From RGIG3701 sp030530205 (GTDB lineage: Bacteria; Planctomycetota; Planctomycetia; Pirellulales; Thermoguttaceae): a stretch of DNA of 64,000 nt. The stretch's first letter is position 1. Each line of letters begins with the position of its first letter. Below, piece by piece: positions 23,770 through 32,227 of this stretch. The position numbers were made by a program, and so were the translations under genes. Location of the stretch: contig JAUMVK010000009.1 of the NCBI GenBank assembly GCA_030530205.1, positions 49,343 through 113,342 of the forward strand, given 5' to 3'. A model generated the notes under the pieces. The model worked only from the letters and a program-made list of their open reading frames with translations, had not been told where the DNA came from and did not search any database.

Positions 23770-26094
23770 TCATCGGACCTCAATGCATGCGCGGATCACG
23801 TTCACCCGTTTGTCCCGCGGGTCCTTCAGTTCCTTCCCCGGGATCTGGAAACCGGTGAAAAGCGGAGCCGGGGCCGATTCCGTGAAGCCGAGCAAAATCG
23901 CCGTGCGCGAGTTCAGCAGTTCCGAAGCGTCCAGGTTTTTCAGGTACGAGTCGTTCAGCGTCGTGTAGGCGCGGCCCCCCGCTTTCCCGTAGAACAAAAT
24001 CGTCCGCATGATGTAACGCAAATCGTGCGAGCTGGGCGAGTACGGCCGGTTCACGCGGCGCACCCCCACGCTATTCTTGATGGAATGGTCCTCGATGTAA
24101 TCGGCGTCCACCAGGAGGATCGAAGTCGCAAAATACGGCGTGGAATCGTCGATCGTGAACGTTTCGCCCGGCGCGAGTTTTCCGACTTCGTACGCCCAGC
24201 CGCCGCAAAAGACGATGCAGTGTTCCAGCGGCACGGAAAGCGGATTTTGCACTTCCCCCACCACCCGGGAATGATTCACGTCGCGGAGCGTCCCGAAAAC
24301 CGGCCGCGCGTCCGGTTTCAGCTGGAACGTTTGGCTCGCACAAAAACTCTTCGTCGAACGCGCAAAAAACGGAACGTTTTTCAGCTTTCCGTCGGTTTCG
24401 AGGCAGAAGGCCCCCAAATCCGCCGCCGAATCACTCCCTTCCGTCAAAGCCAGGCCGGAGCTTGAACCCGAAACCGACGTGAGGAGCTGGGAATCCATCC
24501 CGCCCAGGTACGCGCCGGGAAGCCCAAACCAGTGGATCTGGTGGGACGGCTGACGGAACGGGGCGTTTTCGTCCGAAATCACGTCCTCCGGAAGCGGTTC
24601 CAGATCCAGATCAAGCCGCGAAGCCATCGGCGACCAGACGTTTCCCCAGAGCGACTGACGGACGGAGCCGGTTTCCTGCACGTAGTCCACGACCTGCACC
24701 TGATTCAGCCGCACGCCGCCGTGTGTTCCGGCCAGAGTCCAAAGGAGGAACGCCCCCCCCAGCGACACCACGAGGAAAAGCGTCCACGAGGCCGCCTCAC
24801 CACCGCGCGGGAGTTTTTTGCACAAGAACCAGCTCCCCGGCCCGATGATCCCGAGGTAAATCAGGAAAAAGAGCGTAAGAAGCGCAAAGGAAACCGGTTT
24901 CAAGCCCTCGAAATCGTCGAGCGCGCTGCGCAGCTGGCCCGAAATGTCGTCGTAGCCGAGCGCCATCCCGCGGTTTTTTTTCTCATGAAAATCATTCGAC
25001 CGCTCCGCAAAACCCAGCGTGGAGGCGAGCAGATTCCCGCGCCCTTCCCACTTCACCAGGGCCGGATGGTCCAAATCGAACGTGAGCCAGTGAACGGTCC
25101 CAAGCTCCAGATTCCGACGCAAAACCAGCGGAAGATCGAACTGCTCCGCCCGCACGTTAAGCGGATCCGGGAATTCCGTAAACTTCGCGACCGGGATGCG
25201 GTACTTTTCCGAAACTCCCAGCAGCGTGATCGGGATCGGCGACTGAGCGAAAAGTTCCAGCGCGGCCGTTTCCCGGACCGGAAGGACTTTTTCCAGTTTC
25301 CCGGGCTGGAACGCTTTCCACTGCGGGAGGTCCGCCCATTTCTGTGCGTTTTTGCCGACGCTCAAAACGACGGTCCCGCCAAGCCGCGCCCAGGATTCCA
25401 GCGCGGCGGTCTGCTCCCCGGACCAGGAGTTCAGGACCGACTCGTCGTCCGTCGTGACGACCAAAACGTCCACCAGTTCCCAGAGGGAAATTTTTTGCGG
25501 AAGCTCCGCGGCGGAAGAGACCCGCACGACTTTCGGCTTTCGGTCGGCCGGGCACGCCATCTGGGCGACGCACGCCTCCAGCCCCGCGTCGGTCGGCCCC
25601 ACGACCAGAAAAACGTTTTTCGTCTCGGGAAGGGCCTCCTCCACCAAACCTTCCGACTCGTGCACGAGTTTCGCCTTCCCGGGAGCGTCCGCCTCCGTTT
25701 CCGCCTCCTCAAAAATTTTCAGTCGGTACTCCCCCCGGGAGTGGCCGAATCGGGCCGGAAGCTCGACCGTCGCGGGAAGAACGCCTGAGAAAGAAGTCAC
25801 GGAACGCACGGGGATCCCGTCCGAGTCTGGGATTTCCAGCTCAATGCGACCACGAAACGGTTCCAAATCGCCGCCAGACTGGGACGGGTTCAACGTCACG
25901 CGAAACGGGACCTGACGGCCGGGTTTCCAGACTCCCACCGCCAAGGTTTTTCCAGCCGAGGCGCCATCCGCCGCCGGAATTCCGACCGAAACGCCGACGT
26001 TCTGCCCGTCCAGCGCACCAAGCACGTGCTGCGCGGAAAGGGAGAAAAACGCCAAAAGCGCGAAAATGAAGGAAAATCGGCGGTAAAAGTTCAT
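23770..26094 (-). CDS. Large exported membrane-anchored protein, function unknown
   Basis: A 774-residue protein with a signal peptide (MNFYRRFSFIFALLAFFSLS, cut near VLG/ALD). A beta-rich region is followed by a class I glutamine-amidotransferase-like fold segment (about 180-300: a VFLVVGPTD strand, LVDVLVVTTDDE, ARLGGTVVLSVG). Two transmembrane helices come next (about 410-430, ALLTLFFLIYLGIIGPGSWF, and 445-465), then a soluble C-terminal domain. The start at 26094 follows AGGGA. Similar proteins accompany ABC ATPases in planctomycetes, and one does here. It does not match the GldG family closely enough for me to name it. Confidence 0.7.
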   Translation of the reverse strand: MNFYRRFSFIFALLAFFSLSAQHVLGALDGQNVGVSVGIPAADGASAGKTLAVGVWKPGRQVPFRVTLNPSQSGGDLEPFRGRIELEIPDSDGIPVRSVTSFSGVLPATVELPARFGHSRGEYRLKIFEEAETEADAPGKAKLVHESEGLVEEALPETKNVFLVVGPTDAGLEACVAQMACPADRKPKVVRVSSAAELPQKISLWELVDVLVVTTDDESVLNSWSGEQTAALESWARLGGTVVLSVGKNAQKWADLPQWKAFQPGKLEKVLPVRETAALELFAQSPIPITLLGVSEKYRIPVAKFTEFPDPLNVRAEQFDLPLVLRRNLELGTVHWLTFDLDHPALVKWEGRGNLLASTLGFAERSNDFHEKKNRGMALGYDDISGQLRSALDDFEGLKPVSFALLTLFFLIYLGIIGPGSWFLCKKLPRGGEAASWTLFLVVSLGGAFLLWTLAGTHGGVRLNQVQVVDYVQETGSVRQSLWGNVWSPMASRLDLDLEPLPEDVISDENAPFRQPSHQIHWFGLPGAYLGGMDSQLLTSVSGSSSGLALTEGSDSAADLGAFCLETDGKLKNVPFFARSTKSFCASQTFQLKPDARPVFGTLRDVNHSRVVGEVQNPLSVPLEHCIVFCGGWAYEVGKLAPGETFTIDDSTPYFATSILLVDADYIEDHSIKNSVGVRRVNRPYSPSSHDLRYIMRTILFYGKAGGRAYTTLNDSYLKNLDASELLNSRTAILLGFTESAPAPLFTGFQIPGKELKDPRDKRVNVIRACIEVR

Positions 26095-26144
26095 AAATGG
26101 ATCCCTGGAAAACTCAAGACTCGAAAATGAAACAAACGGGCGGC

Positions 26145-26477
26145 TTACGGTTTTTCCGAGTCCGGGCACTCGCAGACATATTTCCCGCAGCCTGGGCAGC
26201 CGTCGCCGTACTTCGCGCGAACCGCCTGGGTCAGATCGATCCCCTTCACATTTGCGATGGTCGTGAGCCAGGCAAGAACGTCGGCGAACTCCAGCGCCAA
26301 TTCCTCTTTCGATCCTTCGCGTAAAGCCGAGGCTAATTCGCCGACTTCTTCCATAAGCCAGAGAAAAGTTGCCTCAGCACCGCGGGCTGCGTCTTTTTCG
26401 TAGTACATTTTCCTGATAAGTTCCTGAAAATCTTTGATCGAAATGAGTTTTTCACTGGTATCCACTGATTGAGTCAT
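26145..26477 (-). CDS. MazG-like nucleotide pyrophosphohydrolase
   Basis: A 110-residue all-alpha protein. The MazG metal-binding motifs are LMEEVGELASAL (near residue 41) and LALEFADVLAWL (near 60), which coordinate magnesium for hydrolysis of (d)NTPs to monophosphate and pyrophosphate. An unusual C-terminal CPGCGKYVCEC adds four cysteines that could bind zinc. AAGGAG stands 8 bases before the ATG, and a perfect TTGACA/TATAAT promoter lies at 26517-26544. It is the first gene of the run that continues into the membrane protein and ABC ATPase. Its role is probably house-cleaning of aberrant nucleotides. Confidence 0.87.
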   Translation of the reverse strand: MTQSVDTSEKLISIKDFQELIRKMYYEKDAARGAEATFLWLMEEVGELASALREGSKEELALEFADVLAWLTTIANVKGIDLTQAVRAKYGDGCPGCGKYVCECPDSEKP

Positions 26478-26516
26478 TTGTTTGTCTCCTTGAAATAAGG
26501 TAAAATCAATCTATTA

Positions 26517-26544
26517 ATTATAAAAGAAAACCAAATTTTGTCAA
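26517..26544 (-). promoter_or_regulatory. Consensus sigma70 promoter for the MazG operon
   Basis: Minus strand TTGACA (26544-26539), 16-base spacer, TATAAT (26522-26517), both hexamers perfect. It lies 40 bases before the MazG ATG. Confidence 0.7.
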
Positions 26545-26655
26545 TTCTCTGCATTAAGGAAAACCCGGGATTTATGCCATTTTCACGATTTTTTCAAGAA
26601 ACTGGCGATTTAATTGAAGAAAAATGGGAAATTTCTAACATTTGAAGGGATTTTT

Positions 26656-26718
26656 ATGATTAAAACTTTTAAAACAGCCGAAACGATTAAAAAGACGAGT
26701 TTTTCATCCTGTAAATAG
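26656..26718 (+). CDS. Possible 20-codon upstream ORF
   Basis: An ATG preceded by GAAGGGA (6-7 bases spacing) opens a 20-codon frame (MIKTFKTAETIKKTSFSSCK) that stops 11 bases before the hydrolase ATG at 26730. It could be a leader peptide controlling translation of the downstream gene. Codon use is AT-rich like the surrounding non-coding DNA, so chance is a real alternative. Confidence 0.3.
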   Translation: MIKTFKTAETIKKTSFSSCK

Positions 26719-26729
26719 GTGTAAGAACC

Positions 26730-28046
26730 ATGAAAAAGAATCAATCCTTAATCGCCCGGATTATTTATTTACTTTTGACCGCAGCCATTTTGTGTGGTTT
26801 TTGTGCTCTTTTCCTTGGAGTCGGCCACACTTTTAACTGTTTTTCGCCCAATGGATCCAGTCAGGAAAAAGAATCCCGGACCCCTCTGAATGCCGATCCT
26901 TTTTTGCAAACGGCTCAGTTTTCGGACGAAGAGGTTTCGCAAACCATTGCGCTTTACGAGTCGGGATTAACGGGAGTTTCAGCTCGTTTTGGAAATAGTG
27001 TACTTGTTCAGGATGCATCGGCATCACTGGAGGATTCATTCGATTCTCAACAGTCCATTTTTTCAACCGCTCCAGTCATACTGGGAATGCAAGTCGGAGA
27101 TCAAGGTGGTACTTCGGAATTGGTGCTTCCACCCAAAAGTCCCAATCCTCTTGAAGCTGATATTTGGAAAATTGAAACTTCGTGGGCTTCCCATACGCAT
27201 CCTACGGGTGATCAGCTTCGGAAGGTCCTCTTTTTCCGCAAAAATGGAAATCAATGGGAAAAATCCGATGTTAAGACTTTTCTGGAGACGCAGGGAAGTA
27301 CTCAGCCGGTGATTTTTTACGTTCACGGAAATCGAACGGAAATAAATACCGCGATGGTTCAAGGGATGATGGTACTGAGAAATTTCAGGAGCAGTGTTCC
27401 TGCCAGGCTCGTGGTTTGGAGTTGGGACGCTGAACGTATTTCAGCGCGGCCCCGTATTGAGTACTCGACCAAAGCAAATTATGCAGATTTTCAAGGCTTT
27501 TATATTGCGAACATCCTGGGTCAAATGAACGAAAATGCCCCAGTTTTGCTCGTGGGACACAGTTTCGGGACACGAGCGGTTTTAAGTGCCTTGCATCTGT
27601 TAGGGAAAGGTCGTGTCGGGAATCAGACACTCGAATCCGCTTTCCCTGTTGAACCGCAGGAAATTACGCTTGATTTGAAGAAGAAACTGGGAGCCCAGAC
27701 AAAAGAAAAAGTGAAAAAACTTCCGAGGCTGAACGCCCTGCTCGTCGCCGCTGCGATTTCGTGCAGCGCAATGGTCCCTGGCGCAATTTATGACCATGCA
27801 CTTGATACGGTTTCAGAAATGTACGTCACCCAGAATGGAGCGGACCCGGCCCTGAAATTTTACCCTCTGATGAATGGTCCACGTTTCCGGTTACCGGAAG
27901 CCATGGGTTACGTTGGCCCCGTTTTGAACAAAGTCCAAAAGGAAGAGAAGGAAAAAGTTCAAGTGATTCGACTGGAATACCCGACGCACCAATTCCTCGA
28001 GTACATTTCAATGCAGTGCGTACAGAACGGTTTGCAGTTTGATTGA
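26730..28046 (+). CDS. Membrane-anchored alpha/beta hydrolase (DUF900-like)
   Basis: A 438-residue protein with an N-terminal membrane segment (about 9-31, ARIIYLLLTAAILCGFCALF). The hydrolase core shows QPVIFYVHGNRTEINTA (oxyanion strand, near residue 193), ARLVVWSWDAER (near 228) and the nucleophile elbow LLVGHSFGTRAVLSALH (near 272). A late Asp and His (near MYVTQNGADP and EYPTHQF) could finish the triad. This resembles the DUF900 group of serine hydrolases, which act on esters or lipids; the substrate is unknown. The gene is transcribed alone and ends in a strong bidirectional hairpin at 28079-28145. The ribosome-binding site is weak. Confidence 0.72.
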   Translation: MKKNQSLIARIIYLLLTAAILCGFCALFLGVGHTFNCFSPNGSSQEKESRTPLNADPFLQTAQFSDEEVSQTIALYESGLTGVSARFGNSVLVQDASASLEDSFDSQQSIFSTAPVILGMQVGDQGGTSELVLPPKSPNPLEADIWKIETSWASHTHPTGDQLRKVLFFRKNGNQWEKSDVKTFLETQGSTQPVIFYVHGNRTEINTAMVQGMMVLRNFRSSVPARLVVWSWDAERISARPRIEYSTKANYADFQGFYIANILGQMNENAPVLLVGHSFGTRAVLSALHLLGKGRVGNQTLESAFPVEPQEITLDLKKKLGAQTKEKVKKLPRLNALLVAAAISCSAMVPGAIYDHALDTVSEMYVTQNGADPALKFYPLMNGPRFRLPEAMGYVGPVLNKVQKEEKEKVQVIRLEYPTHQFLEYISMQCVQNGLQFD

Positions 28047-28078
28047 TCCCTGAAAGAAATAATTTGATGGGAGTAAAT

Positions 28079-28145
28079 GGGAGTGACGGGCAAATGAAAG
28101 AAACGGGTTGAACCGTTCATCCATTCGCCCGTTTCTCCCTTTTTA
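28079..28145. terminator. Bidirectional terminator between convergent genes
   Basis: A long stem-loop (GGGAG and ACGGGC pairing with GCCCGT and CTCCC, inner CGG/CCG) is followed by a T run. It lies between the hydrolase stop and the convergent secreted-protein gene. Confidence 0.65.
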
Positions 28146-28153
28146 TGCCCTCT

Positions 28154-28188
28154 ATAATTCATAATTCATCATTCATAATTCATAATTA
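28154..28188. repeat. Heptamer-repeat array including a stop codon
   Basis: Four to five AATTCAT-type units run directly into the end of the gene at 28186; the TAA stop of that gene lies in the last unit. Confidence 0.8.
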
Positions 28189-29469
28189 GCACTTTGCGTT
28201 TTCCATTTCCCACGCGGCCACGAGGTAAAAGATCCCGCTTGTTGCGACCCTGTCCGGGTTCAGACGTAGAATGGCTCGGCGCAATAATTCACGGCTCTGG
28301 GCCGGAAATTCCCGGGTCGGGCAAAGCAGCTGGGTCATGGCGGCCTCACCGGTCTGCCTCGGATTGTACCAGATCTTCCGGCACGGCGTGGCCCACGGGA
28401 TCCCGCCCCCTTCGACGCGCCAGTCTTTGAAAAGGAATTCCATCTCAAGCCCCTTGGAATCATTTTCGGCCCACTGAAGCCGTTTTGCGGCCACGTCGAA
28501 AAGGATTTCCATCGTTTGCTCCATCTTCTGACGCAAAACCGGGTCAGTCTCCAGAAGCCGCAGTAGCTCGAGTGACGCCTGCGCCTGAAGCATGGCCCAG
28601 CCCGCCACGTTCTGCAGGGCTTCCGCGTCGAGCGACTGCTCGACGGCCGGCGCGATGGACTTCCGGTACTCGGTGTAGTACGTTTCCGACTTCTGTTTCA
28701 GCTCCGCGTTCGAACTCCTCCGGCAAACGTCCCACGCCGCGGCGTAGATCATCGGCAGACGCGCCGCCTCGTGCGGGTCCACGTCCCACATGCGGGCGAT
28801 CCCGCGCGAGTTTGGCTTTCCGTCTAGGTTCAGAGAGTCGTAACGATTGGCCGGTGTGACGTTCCGGATCATTCGGTCGGCGATGAGACTCAGAACGGCG
28901 GCGATCTCCTCAAGCTCTTTTTCATCGCACAGTTCCGAGACCGAGTAGTGCCACAGACCGTGCACCGCGTGCGTGTACTGGTCGCGTGAAGTGCCTGGAT
29001 AGACGGATTTCCCGTCCGTCGGGCAGACCGCACGGGCGACGAAACCCGGGTCGGAGTGAACCGTCGTGCAAAGTTTCACGCCGAGCAGGATCTCGTGGGC
29101 GCACCGCTTCATTTCTGCCTTTTCCTTAGCGGTTTCAGCCGTTTTCGCGCGGGCAAGAATACCCTCCATCCACGTGCCGGCAAAAATCATTCCGTCTTCC
29201 ATTCCCGTGTCGTAGCCGAACTCGTTCGGGACGCTTTTCTGAATTTCCTCCGGCGTGGGAAGATGCTTCTGCCACTGCCCCGGCTCCCAGCTCGTCAGGT
29301 AGTCGTAGAAAGTGTGCGTCTGGGGCACGAAAAACCGCTCCCAGGAAACGTCCCAGAGCGCCCGTTCCACCGCTTCAGCTTGAACGTCCGCCTCATCCTC
29401 CGCGAAGAGAGAGACCGCGAGGAAATTTACAAGCAAAACGGTCAAGAAAAAAGGGAATTTTGTCTTCAT
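28186..29469 (-). CDS. Secreted alpha-helical (possibly alpha/alpha-barrel) protein
   Basis: A 427-residue exported protein with a signal peptide (residues 1-23, cut near LFA/EDE). The mature part is helical and rich in Trp/Tyr/Asp, for example MIFAGTWMEGILARAK, RDQYTHAVHGLWHYS, ARMWDVDPHEAARLPMIYAAAW and WRVEGGGIPWATPCRKIWYN. Repeated helices with aromatic and acidic residues facing a centre suggest a six-hairpin glycosidase-like fold, but no family motif was recognised and no catalytic residue can be named. There is no clear ribosome-binding site. It is flanked by a heptamer array at its stop codon and by a core-type repeat element upstream. Confidence 0.65.
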   Translation of the reverse strand: MKTKFPFFLTVLLVNFLAVSLFAEDEADVQAEAVERALWDVSWERFFVPQTHTFYDYLTSWEPGQWQKHLPTPEEIQKSVPNEFGYDTGMEDGMIFAGTWMEGILARAKTAETAKEKAEMKRCAHEILLGVKLCTTVHSDPGFVARAVCPTDGKSVYPGTSRDQYTHAVHGLWHYSVSELCDEKELEEIAAVLSLIADRMIRNVTPANRYDSLNLDGKPNSRGIARMWDVDPHEAARLPMIYAAAWDVCRRSSNAELKQKSETYYTEYRKSIAPAVEQSLDAEALQNVAGWAMLQAQASLELLRLLETDPVLRQKMEQTMEILFDVAAKRLQWAENDSKGLEMEFLFKDWRVEGGGIPWATPCRKIWYNPRQTGEAAMTQLLCPTREFPAQSRELLRRAILRLNPDRVATSGIFYLVAAWEMENAKC

Positions 29470-29490
29470 TTGAGAGTAAAAGGAGGGAAA

Positions 29491-29634
29491 GGAGGAGTGA
29501 GAAGTGAAAATGAAAGGCGGTAATGGAGACCGGAGGCCGGAATTACGCGCCTTTTCAAGGTTGAAATCTTCCTGGAGCCAACGTTACGCGCCAGCGCAAC
29601 TCCTCACTCCAAACTCCTAACTCCTAACTAATTT
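29491..29634. repeat. Heptamer-bounded repeat element, copy 1 beside rnfB
   Basis: A left arm of GGAGTGAG-type units is followed by a core (29515-29597) with GGCGGTAATGGAGACCGG and GGCCGGAATTACGCG, and a right arm (29598-29634) of CTCCTAA/CTCACTC units. It is nearly identical to the element at 30578-30725 and in the same orientation. The rnfB stop codon TAA (29633-29635) lies at its edge. Confidence 0.88.
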
Positions 29635-30562
29635 AGTGCGTCATATCGTGCGTTCCGTCCGGGCGCAGCTGGTCCACCGTCGTTTTGAAATCCGGTTTCA
29701 CGATTTCTTCCATTTTTTCGTGTTTGGTCGCCTCAAGGTCTTCTTCACTTGGCTCACCCACATAAACCAGGACCTTGGCTGGGCATTTCTCGATCACGGC
29801 CTGGACATCACCCGCACCGTAGTGGTCATAATCGATCGTGGGGAGGTTCGTTCCCATGTGGAACATTTCAGCATCCCTTCGCTGGCAGCCACCGCAGCCA
29901 AGGCAGCCGATCTGGCAGACGGCTTTAACGTCCGGCCCTTTTTCACGATTGGAACACGAGACGGCCAGAATTCGGGATTTTTTGAACGGAATGATCGAAA
30001 TGATGTGGCGCGGGCAGACCGATTCGCAGGCGCGGCAGCCAACACAGTTATGATACTTTACGCTGGCAAGACCGTCTTCGACATGGATCGCGTCATGGGT
30101 ACAGGCGCGTGAACAGTCACCAAAACCAAGGCATCCGTAAGTACAGGCCTGGATCCCGGAAACCAGATTGGCTGCGGCACAGGTCGGTTCGCCCGTATAG
30201 TCCTGCACTCCGACACGTACAAAACGATTTGCGCTGCAATGAACCACTGCCTTGTAGGGAAACGTTTCGCCGGCATCGCAGCCCAAAATTTGAGCTATTT
30301 CCTGATTCGACTCTTTATTACATTGGGTACAGGCACCGGGCTGAGCCTCGCCGCTGGCGAGTTTTGCCGCGTACTCACTACAGCCAGCATACCCACAGGC
30401 GCCACAGTTTGCGCCGGGCAAAACATCTAAAAGCCGGGTAACCTTGGGATCGACTTCCACCCGAAACGCTACATTGGCCCAACCGAGGATCCAACTCAAA
30501 ACACCGGCAAGAACCAGCATAATACCAACGGCTGTAAGAATCGAAATAACGGTAATGGACAT
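29633..30562 (-). CDS. rnfB: Electron transport complex subunit RnfB
   Basis: A 309-residue iron-sulfur protein of the Rnf complex, which couples ferredoxin:NAD electron flow to ion pumping at the inner membrane. An N-terminal membrane helix (about 5-27) precedes the Fe-S domain motif CGACGYAGCSEYA (near 53), further cysteine groups CTYGCLGFGDCSRAC and CVGCRACESVCP for 4Fe-4S clusters, and CQIGCLGCGGC. This order is standard for RnfB. GGGAAATC precedes the ATG. Other rnf genes (C, D, G, E, A) are not in the window, although RnfB is normally encoded with them. Two near-identical repeat elements bracket the gene. Confidence 0.93.
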   Translation of the reverse strand: MSITVISILTAVGIMLVLAGVLSWILGWANVAFRVEVDPKVTRLLDVLPGANCGACGYAGCSEYAAKLASGEAQPGACTQCNKESNQEIAQILGCDAGETFPYKAVVHCSANRFVRVGVQDYTGEPTCAAANLVSGIQACTYGCLGFGDCSRACTHDAIHVEDGLASVKYHNCVGCRACESVCPRHIISIIPFKKSRILAVSCSNREKGPDVKAVCQIGCLGCGGCQRRDAEMFHMGTNLPTIDYDHYGAGDVQAVIEKCPAKVLVYVGEPSEEDLEATKHEKMEEIVKPDFKTTVDQLRPDGTHDMTH

Positions 30563-30577
30563 GATTTCCCTTTTAAA

Positions 30578-30725
30578 TAGTTAGGAGTGAGGAGTTAGGA
30601 GTGAGGAGTGAAATGGAAGGCGGTAATGGAGACCGGAGGCCGGAATTACGCGTCTTTTCGAGGGTTGAAGTCTTTCTGTAAACCGCGTTACGCGAAGCGA
30701 AACTCTTCACTCCTAACTCCTAACT
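30578..30725. repeat. Heptamer-bounded repeat element, copy 2 beside rnfB
   Basis: A left arm (30578-30610) alternates TTAGGAG and TGAGGAG, the core spans 30611-30704, and the right arm (30705-30725) is its reverse complement. The core shares long identical blocks with 29515-29597, including GGTAATGGAGACCGGAGG and GCCGGAATTACGCG. Confidence 0.9.
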
Positions 30726-30729
30726 GAAT

Positions 30730-32067
30730 TCAGATTTCCAATTTCCACGGAGCTCTGTACTCGTAGCTCAGCAGTTCGTTGGCCGCGTCGCAGTTCGTGA
30801 ATCGTTCATTTTCGGAATCCCATTCCAGACGCTGCTTGACGGCGTAGGAAATATTCGCGAGGTGGCACATCGCGGTGGAGCGATGCCCGATTTCCACATC
30901 GGCGGTCGGAAGTTCCCGGCTCCGAATGCAGTTCAGGAAGTTCAGTGCGTGCAGACGTTCCGTTTCCAGCAGCGGTGTGCCGGGGAATTCCAGAGCCTCT
31001 TTCATGCGCGGACCCGGTTCGGCGAACTGGCCTCCACGTTCCGGGTAAACCTTCACGCCACGATCCGAAATGTAGAGCGTGCCGTTCGTTCCGCGGAATT
31101 CCACCTCGCCGATCTGGCGGTAGTTCGCGTCCGTGGCGCACATCGGGTTCCCGCACGCCTCGCCCTGAGTGAACGTCATGAGTCGGCCGGACTTGAACTG
31201 GAACACGCAGAGCATCGTGTCCGGGATCGTCCGGTCGTCGTCCACTGCGAAGTTTCCGCCCATCGCGCAGACGCTTTCCGGCCATTCCTCGTGCAGAAGC
31301 ATCCGCATGGCATCGAAGTAGTGCACGCCCCAGTTCCCCGCCTGCGACGAGTAGCCGAGCCACCAGCGGAATTTGTACGGCGCGATGTTTTCCTGGTACT
31401 CCTGCGCCGGGCGCGGCCCAACCCAAAGATCCCAGTCGAGATTTTCCGGCGGCGCGCACGGTTTGCAGCGGCCGATCCCGTTCGGCATCATGTTGCTCAT
31501 GCGCCAGCTGCGGGAAAGCGTCACTTTTCCGATCATCTCCTCGATGTGACGGTTCATCATATCGACGTAATGCGGCGCACTGCGGCGGTGCGTTCCGACC
31601 TGAACGACCCGTTCGTACTTCCGGGCGGCCTGGACCATGACGTGGCCCTCGTGGATCGTCGTGCTCATCGGCTTCTCGACGTAAACGTCCTTTCCCGCTT
31701 TGCAGGCCTCGACGGTCTGAATGGCGTGCCAATGGTCGGGCGTGGCGAGAACCACCGCGTCAATATCGGAACGGCTCAGCAGGTCACGAAAATCTTTCAC
31801 CGCCACGGGCTTTTTGCCGTGCGCGTCGTGAACTTTTTCGAGCGTCAGTGCGTCAATGTCGCACAGGCCGGCGACTTCCATTTCGGTCGGATTCGCCTCA
31901 AACGCGGTCAGCAGCTGGCCTCCGCGGTTGGCGATTCCGATGTGGCCCGTACGAATGCGGTCGTTCGCGCCGATTATCCGCGCATGGGAGGTTTCCGTCT
32001 GGAGGGCGGCCAACCCGAATCCGAGGGCGGAAGCGGCGGCCGATTTATGAAAATTACGGCGATTCAT
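30730..32067 (-). CDS. Gfo/Idh/MocA-family oxidoreductase with Tat-type signal
   Basis: A 445-residue protein. The N-terminus NRRNFHKSAAASALGFGLAA has a twin-arginine pattern. The Rossmann domain shows IRTGHIGIANRGGQLL, VAGLCDIDALTLEKV and VVLATPDHWHAIQTVEACKAGKDVYVEKPMSTT, with the canonical EKP lysine. The C-terminal domain contains WRWWLGYSSQAGNWGVHYFD-like sequence (KFRWWLGYSSQAGNWG), typical of the large planctomycete paralogue group (GFO_IDH_MocA_C2 type). It is likely an NAD(P)-dependent oxidoreductase of sugars or glycosides working in the cell envelope; the substrate is unknown. A TTGACA/TAAAAT promoter lies at 32115-32143. The repeat element next to rnfB touches its stop. Confidence 0.88.
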   Translation of the reverse strand: MNRRNFHKSAAASALGFGLAALQTETSHARIIGANDRIRTGHIGIANRGGQLLTAFEANPTEMEVAGLCDIDALTLEKVHDAHGKKPVAVKDFRDLLSRSDIDAVVLATPDHWHAIQTVEACKAGKDVYVEKPMSTTIHEGHVMVQAARKYERVVQVGTHRRSAPHYVDMMNRHIEEMIGKVTLSRSWRMSNMMPNGIGRCKPCAPPENLDWDLWVGPRPAQEYQENIAPYKFRWWLGYSSQAGNWGVHYFDAMRMLLHEEWPESVCAMGGNFAVDDDRTIPDTMLCVFQFKSGRLMTFTQGEACGNPMCATDANYRQIGEVEFRGTNGTLYISDRGVKVYPERGGQFAEPGPRMKEALEFPGTPLLETERLHALNFLNCIRSRELPTADVEIGHRSTAMCHLANISYAVKQRLEWDSENERFTNCDAANELLSYEYRAPWKLEI

Positions 32068-32114
32068 TGGGTTTTCTTTCTTGGTTTGGTGGGCAGGAAA
32101 AACTAACTGGAACC

Positions 32115-32143
32115 ATTTTAACCTTTTTAAAATGATTTGTCAA
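32115..32143 (-). promoter_or_regulatory. Promoter for the oxidoreductase at 30730
   Basis: Minus strand TTGACA (32143-32138), 17-base spacer, TAAAAT (32120-32115), about 48 bases before the ATG. Confidence 0.6.
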
Positions 32144-32227
32144 GCGGGGTGGGAAAGAAAGTCGATGAAAAGTCTGGATTTTGTGCCCCTCAGACGATCA
32201 AAATTTCCCCCACTCAAAGGCTTTTGC

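Noticed and set aside
30578..30725. Heptamer arrays as CRISPR
   Set aside because: Units are 7 bases and directly contiguous, without spacers of regular length, and no cas gene is present.
30862..32106. 414-residue plus-strand frame opposite the oxidoreductase
   Set aside because: Antisense shadow of a clear Gfo/Idh/MocA gene with no domain or ribosome-binding site.
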